Below, piece after piece: positions 42,857-52,133 of a stretch of DNA of 64,000 bases (position 1 is the first letter of the stretch; the number at the start of each line of letters is the position of its first letter). The notes beneath the pieces were generated by a model. That model ran no database searches. It saw only the letters and a list, made by a program, of their open reading frames with translations, and had not been told where the DNA came from. The translations under genes and the position numbers were made by a program. This DNA is from Dermanyssus gallinae (Eukaryota; Arthropoda; Arachnida; Mesostigmata; Dermanyssidae), in the NCBI GenBank assembly GCA_003439945.1, contig QVRM01002140.1:1-64000 (forward strand), given 5' to 3'.

Positions 42857-43741
42857 TCACGGGTTCCCCCACCTGTCAAGCGCACTTTGTCCCAGCCCTT
42901 GCGAACCCGTTTGATTCAAAGTTGCGCTTTCTTTAGCCGTGCTGGCCTCAAAAAGATTCTGTCTCTCCTTGCATCTTCTGTGCTTTGTTTTTAGCACTTC
43001 CTGTGCAACTTCCGCTCCCAATTCCCATGTTTGGGTCGAACACAGGATGTATTCCACGAACTCTTTTATATCATTTCGCGGGGGGTCCTGTACTTCGGGA
43101 TAGGTAAGTCCCGCTCTGGACCATCTCTCACGAATCTTTCTAATTGCCATGGTTCTGGCCTCTTCCCATGCCTGGCACCTGAGGAGTGTGTGTTGTGGGG
43201 TGTCTTCCACGGCTTCGTTGCAAAAAAGGCATGTTTCTGATGGGGCCTTCCCTATTCGGTAAAGGTATGACTGGAAGTTGCCATGTCCCGTGAGAACCTG
43301 CGTTAGGTAGAAGGTTAAGTCCCCTCCCGGCCTTGCTATCCACGCTCGTATGTTTGGGAGCAGTTTGCTGAGACTCTTTCCGGGGGCTCCAAAGGGAATT
43401 GCGTCCCACTCTGCTTGCCAGCTCTCTATAGTGGCGTTTCTCTCTCTTTCTTTGTCGCTCTCTGTGGGTGTGCCAATATCCCACAGGCGCTGTCTTTCGG
43501 ACGCCTTAAGGTCCCAGGGGATTTCTCCGGCAAGCAGCAGAGCTGCGTTTGTGCTGACCGTTCTGTAGCCTTGTATTACCCTAAGGGCTGCGATCCGCTG
43601 TGTTTTGCGCAGGATCAACTTTGCTTTTTTTGACTTAAGAGTCGTCCTGGCCCAAACGGCAGCCCCGAAGAGCGCAATTGACTCCGCTACCGTCATCAGT
43701 AGTTTCCTTATACGAGCCCGCGGTCCATGTATATTCGGTAA
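42857..43741 (-). pseudogene. R1-like ORF2 C-terminal domain
   Basis: An uninterrupted frame of about 294 codons: LPNIHGPRARIRKLLMTVAE, the REIPWDLKASE-like block, PNIRAWIARPGGD, TGHGNFQSYLYRIGKAP and a CCHC cluster CLFCNEAVEDTPQHTLLRC (C-x2-C-x9-H-x4-C), which in R1-type elements is thought to bind nucleic acid. It has no promoter or RT, so it is dead despite being open. It is the closest relative here of the fragment at 9815-10254. Confidence 0.85.
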
Positions 43742-43860
43742 TACTAATGTAATAATAATGTAAATACGTGTGCTGTGATACACTGTAAACACAATAATCC
43801 TACACACAAATACACGCTAGGCTTTGACAAACTAACTCTTAACTATTAACTTAACTTTTA

Positions 43861-43886
43861 GGTAAGGCAAAAAGTTCGTCGGCTTT
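43861..43886 (+). repeat. Mariner left terminal inverted repeat
   Basis: Begins GGTAAGGCAAAAAGTTCGTC; differs from the right repeat only at position 7 in the first 26 bases. Confidence 0.92.
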
Positions 43887-43946
43887 TTTACTCGATTTTA
43901 AATAGCCTTATTTATGCAGACAACAGTATTTTTATTCAATGATATA

Positions 43947-44963
43947 TTAACCGTTTTGTTCGATAACCTTCGCCCATCGCCTCGGTAGATCCATGATTCC
44001 TTTCTCCCAGAACGTCTTGTCCTTCTCGTCGAAATACTGAGTAAGGTGATTTTTTATAGCCTCCAAAGATTCAAATGTTGTGCCATCAAGGAAGTTCTGG
44101 AGAGACCTGAACAAGTGATAATCAGATGGTGCGAGGTCGGGTCTATAAGCTGGGTGCGGCAGCACATCCCAGTCAAACTCCGCCAATTTTTGCCGGGTGG
44201 CCAAACTTTTGTGTGGTGTCGCCTTATCATGTTGAAAAGTGACGCCCCACCTGTTTGACAATTCCGGGCGCTTCGTTGCTACTGCAGCCTTCAAATCTTC
44301 GAGTTGTCTGCAGTAGACGACGGAGTTGATCGTCTGACCCATTGGAAGCAGCTCAAAATACACGACGCCCTTACAGTCCCACCAGCAGCACAGCATAACC
44401 TTCTTCTGTTGAATTTCGGGTTTAGGGATAGCTGCGGCCTGAGAACCTCTGGGGACCCAACTTCTTTTCTGTGTTACGTTTCTGTAGAGTATCAATTTTT
44501 CATCGCCGGTTATCAATCTCCTCAGAAATGGCTCATTCGAGTTCTTCCGGAGGAGTGCGTGACAGGTATTGACTCGCCCTTCAAGCTGCCTATCATTGAG
44601 GTCGTGTGGTAGCCAGATATTCCGCTTGCACGAGAAACCTGCATCATGGAGGCGATTCCAAACGGTTCCGTGAGAGACTCCCGTTACATCTTCAATTTCT
44701 TTTATGGACAAACCTGGGTTCGAAGTAACCAGGCTTATGACTTCGTCGGTCTCCACAACATTGGGTCGTCCTGACGGTTCATCTTCGAGATTGAAGTTTC
44801 CAGCTTTGAAACGGGCGAATCGCTTTTCGACTGTGGATTTGTGTACTGCGTTTTCGCCGTAGACTGCACATATCCTCCGCGTTGTTTGCGCTGCACTTAC
44901 TCGTATGCCTTCACGGTAGGAGAACAACATAATGTGTCGAAAATGCGTATTTTTGTCTTCCAT
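43947..44963 (-). CDS. Mariner transposase (338 aa)
   Basis: A DDE/D transposase that would cut and paste the element at TA sites. The ATG at 44963 is chosen because MEDKNTHFRH begins the usual N-terminal region; the frame is open further upstream, but that sequence is not transposase-like. A helix-turn-helix DNA-binding half occupies about residues 1-120. The catalytic triad is D in TGDEK, D in FQHDKATPH and D in YRPDLAPSDYHLF, the last two 34 residues apart (DD34D). Two changes from the usual pattern are seen: HDK for HDN, and a shortened DEPSGRP where DEPRSGRP is usual. Length is near the family's roughly 345. No stop, so activity is possible but unproven. Confidence 0.9.
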   Translation of the reverse strand: MEDKNTHFRHIMLFSYREGIRVSAAQTTRRICAVYGENAVHKSTVEKRFARFKAGNFNLEDEPSGRPNVVETDEVISLVTSNPGLSIKEIEDVTGVSHGTVWNRLHDAGFSCKRNIWLPHDLNDRQLEGRVNTCHALLRKNSNEPFLRRLITGDEKLILYRNVTQKRSWVPRGSQAAAIPKPEIQQKKVMLCCWWDCKGVVYFELLPMGQTINSVVYCRQLEDLKAAVATKRPELSNRWGVTFQHDKATPHKSLATRQKLAEFDWDVLPHPAYRPDLAPSDYHLFRSLQNFLDGTTFESLEAIKNHLTQYFDEKDKTFWEKGIMDLPRRWAKVIEQNG

Positions 44964-45115
44964 TGCAAACAGCTGCCAATTCCGCAAACGAAACGGTAAA
45001 CTTGGAACCGGTATACCGTCGCGCCGCCACGGGTCTGCTCCTGAATGTAAACACCCAGCCGCACTCTCAGGCGGCCCTGCTGCAGAGCGCGGGAATTTCA
45101 AAAATGTGGTCCCAG

Positions 45116-45141
45116 AAAGCCGACGAACTTTTTGACTTACC
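45116..45141 (-). repeat. Mariner right terminal inverted repeat
   Basis: Reads GGTAAGTCAAAAAGTTCGTC inward on the minus strand. Confidence 0.92.
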
Positions 45142-45179
45142 TAATAGACACCTCATATACTCAAAGTGGTAATGGTTGC

Positions 45180-45191
45180 TACAAGGAGACT
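45180..45191. repeat. Target-site duplication, 3' side of R1-like LINE
   Basis: TACAAGGAGACT, immediately followed by the element's poly(T) on the plus strand. Its partner is at 48458-48469. The last T may belong to the tail. Confidence 0.9.
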
Positions 45192-45379
45192 TTTTTTTTT
45201 TTTTAAGAGGACTAACTGTAAAATGCGGTTGCACACGCGGGCACCGCAGCAAGGGAGCTCCCTGCAAGTGCGGGTCGGTAGTGTGGGGTTCCAACCCACT
45301 AAAAACCAGTCGTGTCCTTGTCCCCCACGCTGGCTGGGAACTGCTTGCGCATATCATCAAACAGTCAGGGGGGGCGAGT

Positions 45380-47872
45380 CTACTGGTCCTGGCGGATGTG
45401 TTCCCCGGGAGCCTCGGGGAGGCGCGAGCGGACTCGGAGGGAGGCCCTTGTCTTCTCTTGCAGTATGTTCTTAAAAGCTTGGGTCACTTTGTTCCATCCT
45501 GAAGTTGATTCCGTCATTTTCATAGTGAGGTCGTGTAGGTTAAGAGCTGGGTTGTTACTTAAAAACTCCGTTAAGCTTGCGCGCTGCTCCGCCCATGACG
45601 GACACCTAAGCACCGTGTGCTCTGGAGTGTCGTCGAGTCCATCGCCGCAGTGGACGCACGTGGGGCTGGGGGCCTTTCCAATCCTGAACAGGTACGACTG
45701 GAAGTCGCCGTGACCTGTGAGGACTTGGGTTGTGTGGAATGTGATTTCCCCCCCCGGCCGGTTAAGCCAGCTTCTGATATTTGGGATCAGGGTGCGGAGG
45801 CTGGCGCCTGGGGCACCCTGTTCGAGGTCTTCCCACTCCTCCTGCCAGAGGTCGATTGTACGCTGACGTGCCTCGTCTTTTTTGAGGCCTGGGTTATCCC
45901 ATAAGCGGCGGCGCTCGGCTGCCTTTAAATCCCACGGGATCGTTCCGGCAAGGACGAAGGCCGCCGCGGCGCTAACCGTCCTGTACGCTGAGATTACCCT
46001 GAGAGCTCCGACCCTTTGGGCCCTACGCAGGCGAGTCCTGTTCGCGGCGAATTTTAGTGTGTTGGTGGGCCAGGCCGGAGCTCCGTACAGGGCAACCGAC
46101 TCGGCCGCGGACATAATTATTCGTCTTCTCAGCTGCCGTGGACCATATGTGTTGGGCATGAGACGTGCGAAGTCATTGGCCGTCTTCGTTGCCTTTTCCG
46201 TCACCCGCCGCACGTGTTCGGTACCGCGGAGACCCCTGTCAAGGGTAACCCCGAGGTACCTTACGTGGTTGACGAGTACGATCTCCTGGCCATCTAGGCG
46301 GAGGTGAAGGTCGGGGCATTTTCTTCGGCCCACCAAGAGTATCGCCTCGCTTTTGGCTGGGGCGAGAGCGAGCCCCGCTTCTTGCATCCAGCGGGCGACG
46401 TCGCCGAGTGCCTCGTTCGCACGGCTCTGCAGCAGGTCCGCGGCCCGAGCCTGGACGGTTAGGACGAGGTCGTCAGCGCAGGCAAGGAGGTTGACGCCGG
46501 GGGGGAGATCCCTCAGCCGCAACACGTCGTCGTAGGTTATAATCCATAGCAGGGGGCCAAGTATGGATCCCTGTGGCACCCCTGCAGTCATGTTAAAAAC
46601 GGACCCGTGGGACTGGATTGTTCTGTCATGTAGATAATTTGATAAAAGCTTTCGTAGATAAAAGGGGACCTTTTTCCTGTGGAGAGTCCCTAGGATGACT
46701 TTCCATGGAAGGCTGTTAAAAGCGTTCTTGACGTCCAGTAAAATCGCGAGGAACAAGTCCCGTCTTCTAGGCGGGGACTCGCGGAGGAGTTCAACCTGCG
46801 TCTGGATCCGCTTTATGGCGCCGATGGTTGAGTAGCCCTTGCGGAATCCGTACTGGCCGTCGGATAGCAGGTCGGTCCCCTCCGCGAAGTCCCGAAGGCG
46901 TGCCTCCACGATGGACTCGAATGCTTTAGCCAGGGCGCCGAGTAGGCAGATCGGGCGGTAGGAGCCGGGGCCCTTGGGTATGAGAACTAGGTTTGCAGCC
47001 TTCCATGCCGCAGGGAACGAGCCCGCCCGGAACATCCCAGTCGCCGCAGCGGCTACTGCTTCCGGGTATTCCGTCATTAGTAGCTTGACCGCGGAGACCG
47101 GAACGCCGTCGGGGCCTGGTGCCTTTCCCTCCTTGAGGCGTGCCGCCGCTTCGTGCACCTCTTGCAAGGTGACTTCTGGAGGATCCTGTTCTTCCGTCCC
47201 TGAGGCCTCCAGGTAGGGGGCGCGGTCAAAGGGAGGATGTTTTGGGAAGAGGACTGATATTGCCTCTTGGGCCTCGTCCGGCGTGAGGTCCACTCTCCGT
47301 TTAAAAGGCGGGCACCCCTTTACCATCTTGTATGGACGGCCCCAGGGATCGTCCTCCAGTTCTTCGAGAAAAGCTCTCCCGGAGCGTTCCTTACTTCTGA
47401 AGATCTCCCTGCGTAAGAGGGTTCTCAGCCTCTTATACTCGGCGCCATGGTACAGGGCATACCTCCCCTCGGGCGCACGCCTCCGGGCACGCGTAAAAAG
47501 GCGCCTCTCTCGAAGGCACCTCTTCCTTAGGTGTCCGATCTCCGCAGTCCACCAGTGCTTTGGTGTGCCGCGGCGCCTAGAATTCGTGCCGCGCCCCGAG
47601 GGAGCCCTACAGGCGGTCTCTAAGAGCTCCTGGAGGCCCGTCATCGAAGCGGGCGGGCCATCCGGGCCTATGCAGGCCCTAAGGGACTCCCGGAGTTGGG
47701 CGGTTCCCTGACGCCTCATAGGCGGATGCAGCCCTGCAGATGGTTGCTTTAAGCTGGTCGTCACGTGAAATTCGATTATATGGTGGTCACTTAGCGATTC
47801 TTCGTCATTTAAACTCTCCAGTTTAAAATCCTGTGGGCCTCTGTCCGGCGTGTGATAGTTAGGTCTATACAA
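45380..47872 (-). CDS. R1-like ORF2: reverse transcriptase and C-terminal domain (open, about 830 codons)
   Basis: RNA-directed DNA polymerase of an R1-like LINE. Residue positions count from 47872, where the frame overlaps the end of the endonuclease: SLSDH 26-30, linker with PKHWWTAEIGHLRKRC 104-119, RT motif 0 GKAPGPDGVPVS 249-260, YRPICLLGALAK 305-316, QYGFRKGYST 340-349, motif A LDVKNAFNSLPW 379-390, motif B GVPQGSILGPLL 431-442, motif C LLACADDLVL 462-471, LAPAKSEAILL 503-513, and a CCHC cluster C739-x2-C742-x9-H752-x4-C757. The first motif C residue is Cys, not the usual Tyr or Phe. There is no stop before 45380. Confidence 0.9.
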   Translation of the reverse strand: MYRPNYHTPDRGPQDFKLESLNDEESLSDHHIIEFHVTTSLKQPSAGLHPPMRRQGTAQLRESLRACIGPDGPPASMTGLQELLETACRAPSGRGTNSRRRGTPKHWWTAEIGHLRKRCLRERRLFTRARRRAPEGRYALYHGAEYKRLRTLLRREIFRSKERSGRAFLEELEDDPWGRPYKMVKGCPPFKRRVDLTPDEAQEAISVLFPKHPPFDRAPYLEASGTEEQDPPEVTLQEVHEAAARLKEGKAPGPDGVPVSAVKLLMTEYPEAVAAAATGMFRAGSFPAAWKAANLVLIPKGPGSYRPICLLGALAKAFESIVEARLRDFAEGTDLLSDGQYGFRKGYSTIGAIKRIQTQVELLRESPPRRRDLFLAILLDVKNAFNSLPWKVILGTLHRKKVPFYLRKLLSNYLHDRTIQSHGSVFNMTAGVPQGSILGPLLWIITYDDVLRLRDLPPGVNLLACADDLVLTVQARAADLLQSRANEALGDVARWMQEAGLALAPAKSEAILLVGRRKCPDLHLRLDGQEIVLVNHVRYLGVTLDRGLRGTEHVRRVTEKATKTANDFARLMPNTYGPRQLRRRIIMSAAESVALYGAPAWPTNTLKFAANRTRLRRAQRVGALRVISAYRTVSAAAAFVLAGTIPWDLKAAERRRLWDNPGLKKDEARQRTIDLWQEEWEDLEQGAPGASLRTLIPNIRSWLNRPGGEITFHTTQVLTGHGDFQSYLFRIGKAPSPTCVHCGDGLDDTPEHTVLRCPSWAEQRASLTEFLSNNPALNLHDLTMKMTESTSGWNKVTQAFKNILQEKTRASLRVRSRLPEAPGEHIRQDQ

Positions 47873-48393
47873 GAGGTGCGCCCTGCCCTGTGAAATGTAG
47901 GAGCACCTGTGTTAAGAACGACTAGGTCCATGGCCGCCAACCACTCGAGGACTGCGTGTCCTCTCTGGTTCGTAGCGGCGGAACCCCACGCGCCGGCGGA
48001 AGCATTAAAATCTCCTGTTATAATTAAGAGCTTGTCACATTGGTTAAAAGATGCGGTTAAGTCTTCTAAAAGTTTGATAAGATCTTCAAGTGGGACGTTG
48101 GGGCTGCAGTAGCATGAGTAAAAACGCCCAACGTTCGCCACGTCAATCCAAGTAAAACCGTGGCCGCTGCCATGTCCTAAAATCCGGGAGTGGCAGCGGC
48201 GGTCAAGTACAATGCTTGTTGCCCTCTCGCCGTCGGTAAACCGGTCCGGGCGGTTCTCTTCTGCCCACCGGACATTGGGCTCGCTCAGCAGCAGCACATC
48301 TGCTTCGGCTCTGCTACTGACCTCTTCAAGCATTGCATATGCTGCCCTGCTACGGTTGCAGTTTAGCTGTAGAGCTTTAAGAATCTTAGTCAT
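47809..48393 (-). CDS. R1-like ORF2 N-terminal part: APE-like endonuclease
   Basis: It would nick target DNA to prime reverse transcription. The start is ATG at 48393 (MTKILKALQLNCNRSR), the typical first residues of R1-type ORF2. Motifs seen: QLNCNRS, LLLSEPN, the GHGSGHGFTWIDV region, LLIITGDFNASAGAWGS and CIDLTITRR. The final SDH motif is in the next frame (47872 downward, SLSDHHIIEF). The frame ends at 47809, after NWRV, because one base appears to be missing at about 47811-47815 relative to the related copy, so the endonuclease is separated from the RT. Confidence 0.87.
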   Translation of the reverse strand: MTKILKALQLNCNRSRAAYAMLEEVSSRAEADVLLLSEPNVRWAEENRPDRFTDGERATSIVLDRRCHSRILGHGSGHGFTWIDVANVGRFYSCYCSPNVPLEDLIKLLEDLTASFNQCDKLLIITGDFNASAGAWGSAATNQRGHAVLEWLAAMDLVVLNTGAPTFHRAGRTSCIDLTITRRTEAHRILNWRV

Positions 48394-48457
48394 GTGTTGA
48401 GTTAGGAGAGAGCTGGGTGTTTGGGGCCTTGGAGGCCCGAGGGTCCGCAAGGGGTGA

Positions 48458-48469
48458 TACAAGGAGACT
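48458..48469. repeat. Target-site duplication, 5' side of R1-like LINE
   Basis: TACAAGGAGACT, identical to 45180-45191. Confidence 0.9.
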
Positions 48470-49384
48470 GAGCTGGATATTGCGCCCGTTTGTGATTAAG
48501 GACGTTCTACTGTATGTCAGACTGTACAAGTAATATGTTCCTTCGGTCTTATTATACGCGTCACTTGAATGGATTCAGGGACTTGTGTATGATGGGAATA
48601 TTTTAGCCAAAGCACACAGAACGTTTAACAGACGTGTTGCCTACAGCTGTAACATAAACAAAAATAATGTTGAGTGGATGGGCGTAGCCGTCATATTCGA
48701 AAATTTTGAAGATGCACGTTTACCAGCATATGTAAGCAGCTTGATAGATTTATTAAATTATTTGAAGTCAAGACGACGATAACTCGCTATGGTATGAATA
48801 TTCAGACGAAAACTATGGAGAATAAATCGTTTATAGAACGTTTGCGTGGCGCACAGCTTGCAAGTGCAATCATATACAGCTAAACACCTTAATTGCCAGA
48901 TAGCGCGTTTGTCATCAAATTTTGATAATCTTCAATAACGCCCCCCCCCTGCCAAAAGGTGTGTTACAAAATACACTGGAGCTGCCCCTAGGCATCACTT
49001 GCCTGGGCCTAGCCTTTAATGAGCGTATGACGAGGATCAGCCACGTCAACTTACTTTAACATTAATTTTCACCTGCGACTCCGCAAAACAGGGCTATTTG
49101 CGCAATGTTTGGTATGCGACCTATAAAATCAATCAGTTGGCACCGCATCAACATAAGCAACCCAAATTAGTCTGAAATTTAATTTGCTTTACTCTAGTTA
49201 AAGTCACTGCGCGATTATATAGTATTTGTACCCTTGTTTTATTATTAAAATTAGAATAATATTATTATATTTAGCATATTTGTTATGTGCTTGAGTGCTT
49301 TAGCATACATTATTTGTTTTTTTTTAAGTATATTATTAATATTATACCTAAGCTCCCTAAGGTCTTAATTCTCTCCATCTGCAA
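48470..49384. other. No recognised gene
   Basis: A short plus-strand frame at 48585-48782 (with VEWMGVAVIFENFEDARLP) has no family I know. A C-run is at about 48942-48950. Confidence 0.45.
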
Positions 49385-49597
49385 AACGGAATAACCAGCC
49401 TGGGCAGCGCCATGACTGACCATTGAAGGTGCTAAATAGTCAGTCACGGTAGCGTACCAGACACGTGTCCTCCTGTCGTCGAAGCCTGTCAGAGTCATCA
49501 CGTCAAGTCGACGAGAGTTGTCTATATACAAATCTACGGATTCAAGAAGACAAAGGTAGCCAGAAGACCTTATAGCACGGGCTAGGGTATTATCCAA
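49385..49597 (-). pseudogene. RLE LINE nuclease fragment, copy G
   Basis: The minus strand encodes a relic of the RLE domain: LARAIRSSGYLCLLESVDLY, RRLDVMTL (RPDG-like) and VWYATVTDYLAPSMVSHGAAQAG. The nuclease Asp in 'VWDAT' has become Tyr. No RT nearby. Confidence 0.72.
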
Positions 49598-50764
49598 ATT
49601 ACTGAGGAAGTTATTACCATAGTATGCAAGTGTCTCAGATTGGCCACGGGGGAGACGGTGGTGCTTGGCACCTTATCCAGGTGGTCGACACCAGGCTTGG
49701 ACCTAGAGCTAATGTTGTTTGTCGTCACGTTCACTAGGAGACAATTGTTTGTACCCCACTATGAAATAAAATGCGTTTAATTGTATCAAAAAATAATTAC
49801 CTTGATTATTATTTACTAGTATTTATTTTGACGCAACGGGCACACTACTTCTGATATAGTCCCTGGACAATCTCCTCATTACAGAATTGTATGTTTTTAA
49901 GCGTATTTGCAAGTGCTCACGACTATGTGTTTCATTCATTTATTCGTAAGGATTTAAACCAGTACAAATTGGGCTACCAGGCTACTTGCGAATAAAATGC
50001 CCTACTCCAATCAGACGCAAGGCTGACAAATCATGTTTCCAAATTTGGCGATACCTCTGGCATGACACAGTTTGACACACCGCCTTTTCCGGGAGAGACC
50101 AGTTGTACTGTCGCTAGCCTCTGCAAGTGGGCCATCATGTAGCACCACATGCTGACTTCACCGACGGCACGCTGCGCTACGTTTAAGGAAGGGCAAATCT
50201 CGTTCTTTTAGCGTATGGCAAGAAGCCGTGAGTTATTATGACAGTTGCTTCTTCCCAGAGCATCTAATTAATGTCGAGCGCTTTGATATATAAACGAGTG
50301 TCTGCATCTTGCATCATACCGAATGTTTTTATATAAACATTTTGGAAATTCATGGTGCACATGCGTCACCGGCAACAAACAAACATCAAATGTTACTGCC
50401 GTTGAAATGCACAATATGATAAAACTCAAATCAAATCAAAACGATAAAATTATTCTCAAACTTTGTAACGATGCTTATTATACTATACGTGATGCCTCGT
50501 TTAGTCTCGTGGTAGAGCGGCATAACTTTATTTTTAACGCATTTCATCGGACATGGTGTAGGTCCTATTCAACAGTGACACTAAGGGCCCCTTACAAAAC
50601 AAGTACGTTATCTTATGCCATATGTGGTTTACTTGTAATATGCGTGACACTAAAATTTTAGAATCTATTTTCAGGTGCTTCGTAGGGGTAGTGGCACGTA
50701 TGGTACAGTATGTGCTATTGTCTCCTTATATAGAGGAAACGACACGGCGTTGAACTAGTGCCAA
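49598..50764. other. No recognised gene
   Basis: AT-rich. The frame at 50323-50661 (112 codons) has no recognisable domain. Confidence 0.45.
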
Positions 50765-50875
50765 AATAATACCTAGCCTGGGGGTTGAATGGAACCCGGG
50801 TTTTGTAGGATTGTGACTCCCACATTGGCCACGCAGGCTGCTAGTGACGCATGTGTTCCCGAAAATTAAAGATAT
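50765..50875 (+). mobile_element. R1-like LINE 3'-UTR fragment
   Basis: Shares CCCGGGTTTTGTAGGATTGT and ACTCCCACATTGGCCACGCA with 7895-7990, where CCACGCAGGCTGCTAGT is nearly identical. No coding part. Confidence 0.5.
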
Positions 50876-51674
50876 AATAAGCGTCAACTTTAGTATATTA
50901 GGAAAATATATTACTCCTCGACCTAGTTAGAAAATATGAATTATTCCGCATGTTCTGTTGCTGTGTACGGGACGCTCGATGCAGATGTTACATATTTCGG
51001 ATGTCTGCGCTATAATAGATTATTGTTGTCACTCCGACGGTCCTGTTGTGCTGATCAGAGGTTTTTAAACATAGATTGAGTCTCGCCAGTTAGTTCAACT
51101 TCCGACACAATAGAATCTAAGTTTTATACGACAAATGGTGTGTCTTATTCAATTTGTATATATATGAATTCCTACAAATAACTACACTAAGACCTGTCAA
51201 GGGTACATTTCTTCAAGCCGAGCTGCTGATGCTTGTATTGAAAATACCTTGTAATGACGGAGTCGTATTAGATCTTCGTAGATTTAAAGTAGCACCTCTC
51301 GTCATTAAAAAAATGTAAGACACTATATTGCGAACAACCCTTGTTGTTTTAAGGAGACTTATGGTTCATCACTCTGAAAGTTCTCATGATTACATCATAT
51401 CCTAGTCCCTGTCTAGCATGATTTTTCTTGCATCGAGTAGCTTACGCAGCTTCTGGAATTTGGCGCATGACTGTGTTACTAAAAGAGAGAAATACTTACA
51501 CTCCCGCCGCCCGCGATTTAATACGCGCGAGCCTATGACGGGAGTGCCCGCCAGCGCGAATAGACAGGCCAGCAGCTCCCCCACCCTCCCCCCTATCGAG
51601 GTGTGGAATGGGGGTACCACATTACTCCACCGTACCGATTAGACGCGTTCACCTCGCGATTCCGCGGTACACAC
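50876..51674. other. No recognised gene; GC-rich end
   Basis: Mostly AT-rich. From about 51490 the sequence becomes GC-rich and continues the X2 repeat without a counterpart in X1. On the minus strand GGGAGTGTAAGTATTTCTC near 51490-51510 contains a consensus-like splice donor. Confidence 0.4.
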
Positions 51675-52133
51675 CAGAATATTACGCGCCCCCCCGAAGG
51701 GGAGTTTGACCCACTCCAGCGCAGGGGTTCCCCGTGATTACGGGGCCAGAAGGTCCTCTTGACCGGTGGTCTGCTTTCATGTGGCCACTTCTCACTCATT
51801 TTGCCTATTAAGCCAAGGCAGCAGGCGTCCCGGACGGTACCACCGGGTGTCACCCGGGGCATTAACCGTCCAGCCCGGGGGTCCTCGTGCAGAACGGTCC
51901 CCCCGTATTGGCAATAGCCTTAACAGCCCTCGAATGGGCCACGACAGGATGACAATATAAATTCGTTGCCAACCAATCTCTATCGTATGCCTTGCCCCCC
52001 GGTTAGTTGTTAAAACACGGGAGTGTTACTTTTGGGAGTTTGTACCGTCTGACTAACTTACATAGGGGCCAGTGAAAGTCCCCGCAGCGCGCGGAAGTCG
52101 CGCACCAGCAGACCAGGCCGGTAAGAGAGTCAT
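51675..52133 (-). mobile_element. GC-rich dispersed repeat, copy X2
   Basis: The inverted counterpart of 24178-24640. The minus-strand frame 51862-51593 carries EKWPHESRPPVKRTFWPRN, which aligns in frame with X1's degraded copy. No RT, transposase or terminal repeat is visible, so the class is unknown. Confidence 0.72.

Larger units (their letters stand above)
42614..43741 (-). mobile_element. 5'-truncated R1-like LINE with poly(A) tail
   Basis: The minus-strand element ends in nine A's (plus-strand T at 42614-42622). Upstream come a 3' UTR with the conserved stem (42772-42812) and an open C-terminal ORF2 from LPNIHGP at 43741 to a stop at 42857. The 5' truncation sits just after the RT domain. 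I found no clear target-site duplication. Confidence 0.85.
43861..45141 (-). mobile_element. Complete mariner element
   Basis: 1281 bp, flanked on both sides by TA (43859-43860 and 45142-45143), the mariner target duplication. Terminal inverted repeats match over their outer 26 bp with one difference. One transposase gene fills the interior. It lies between two R1-like insertions. Confidence 0.93.
45192..48457 (-). mobile_element. 5'-truncated R1-like LINE, nearly intact ORF2
   Basis: A minus-strand insertion with 12-bp flanking repeats (TACAAGGAGACT), ending in about 13-14 A's. It starts just upstream of ORF2, so ORF1 is missing. The 3' UTR is short and keeps only the TTTAGTGGGT and CCCACACT boxes. 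GC content and codon use differ sharply from the surroundings. Apart from one frameshift, no lesion is visible, so it is the youngest LINE in the window. Confidence 0.92.

Noticed and set aside
42600..43745. AATACT near both ends as a target duplication of the 42.6-43.7 kb element
   Set aside because: On the 3' side it lies eight bases away from the poly(A) tail, so it is not adjacent and may be chance.
44964..45101. Upstream extension of the mariner transposase frame to 45101
   Set aside because: The 46 extra residues cover the 5' UTR and do not resemble the family; the ATG at 44963 begins the usual N-terminus.
50497..50540. Possible tRNA A box (AGTCTCGTGGTAGAGC)
   Set aside because: No B box, no acceptor stem pairing and no cloverleaf could be found around it.
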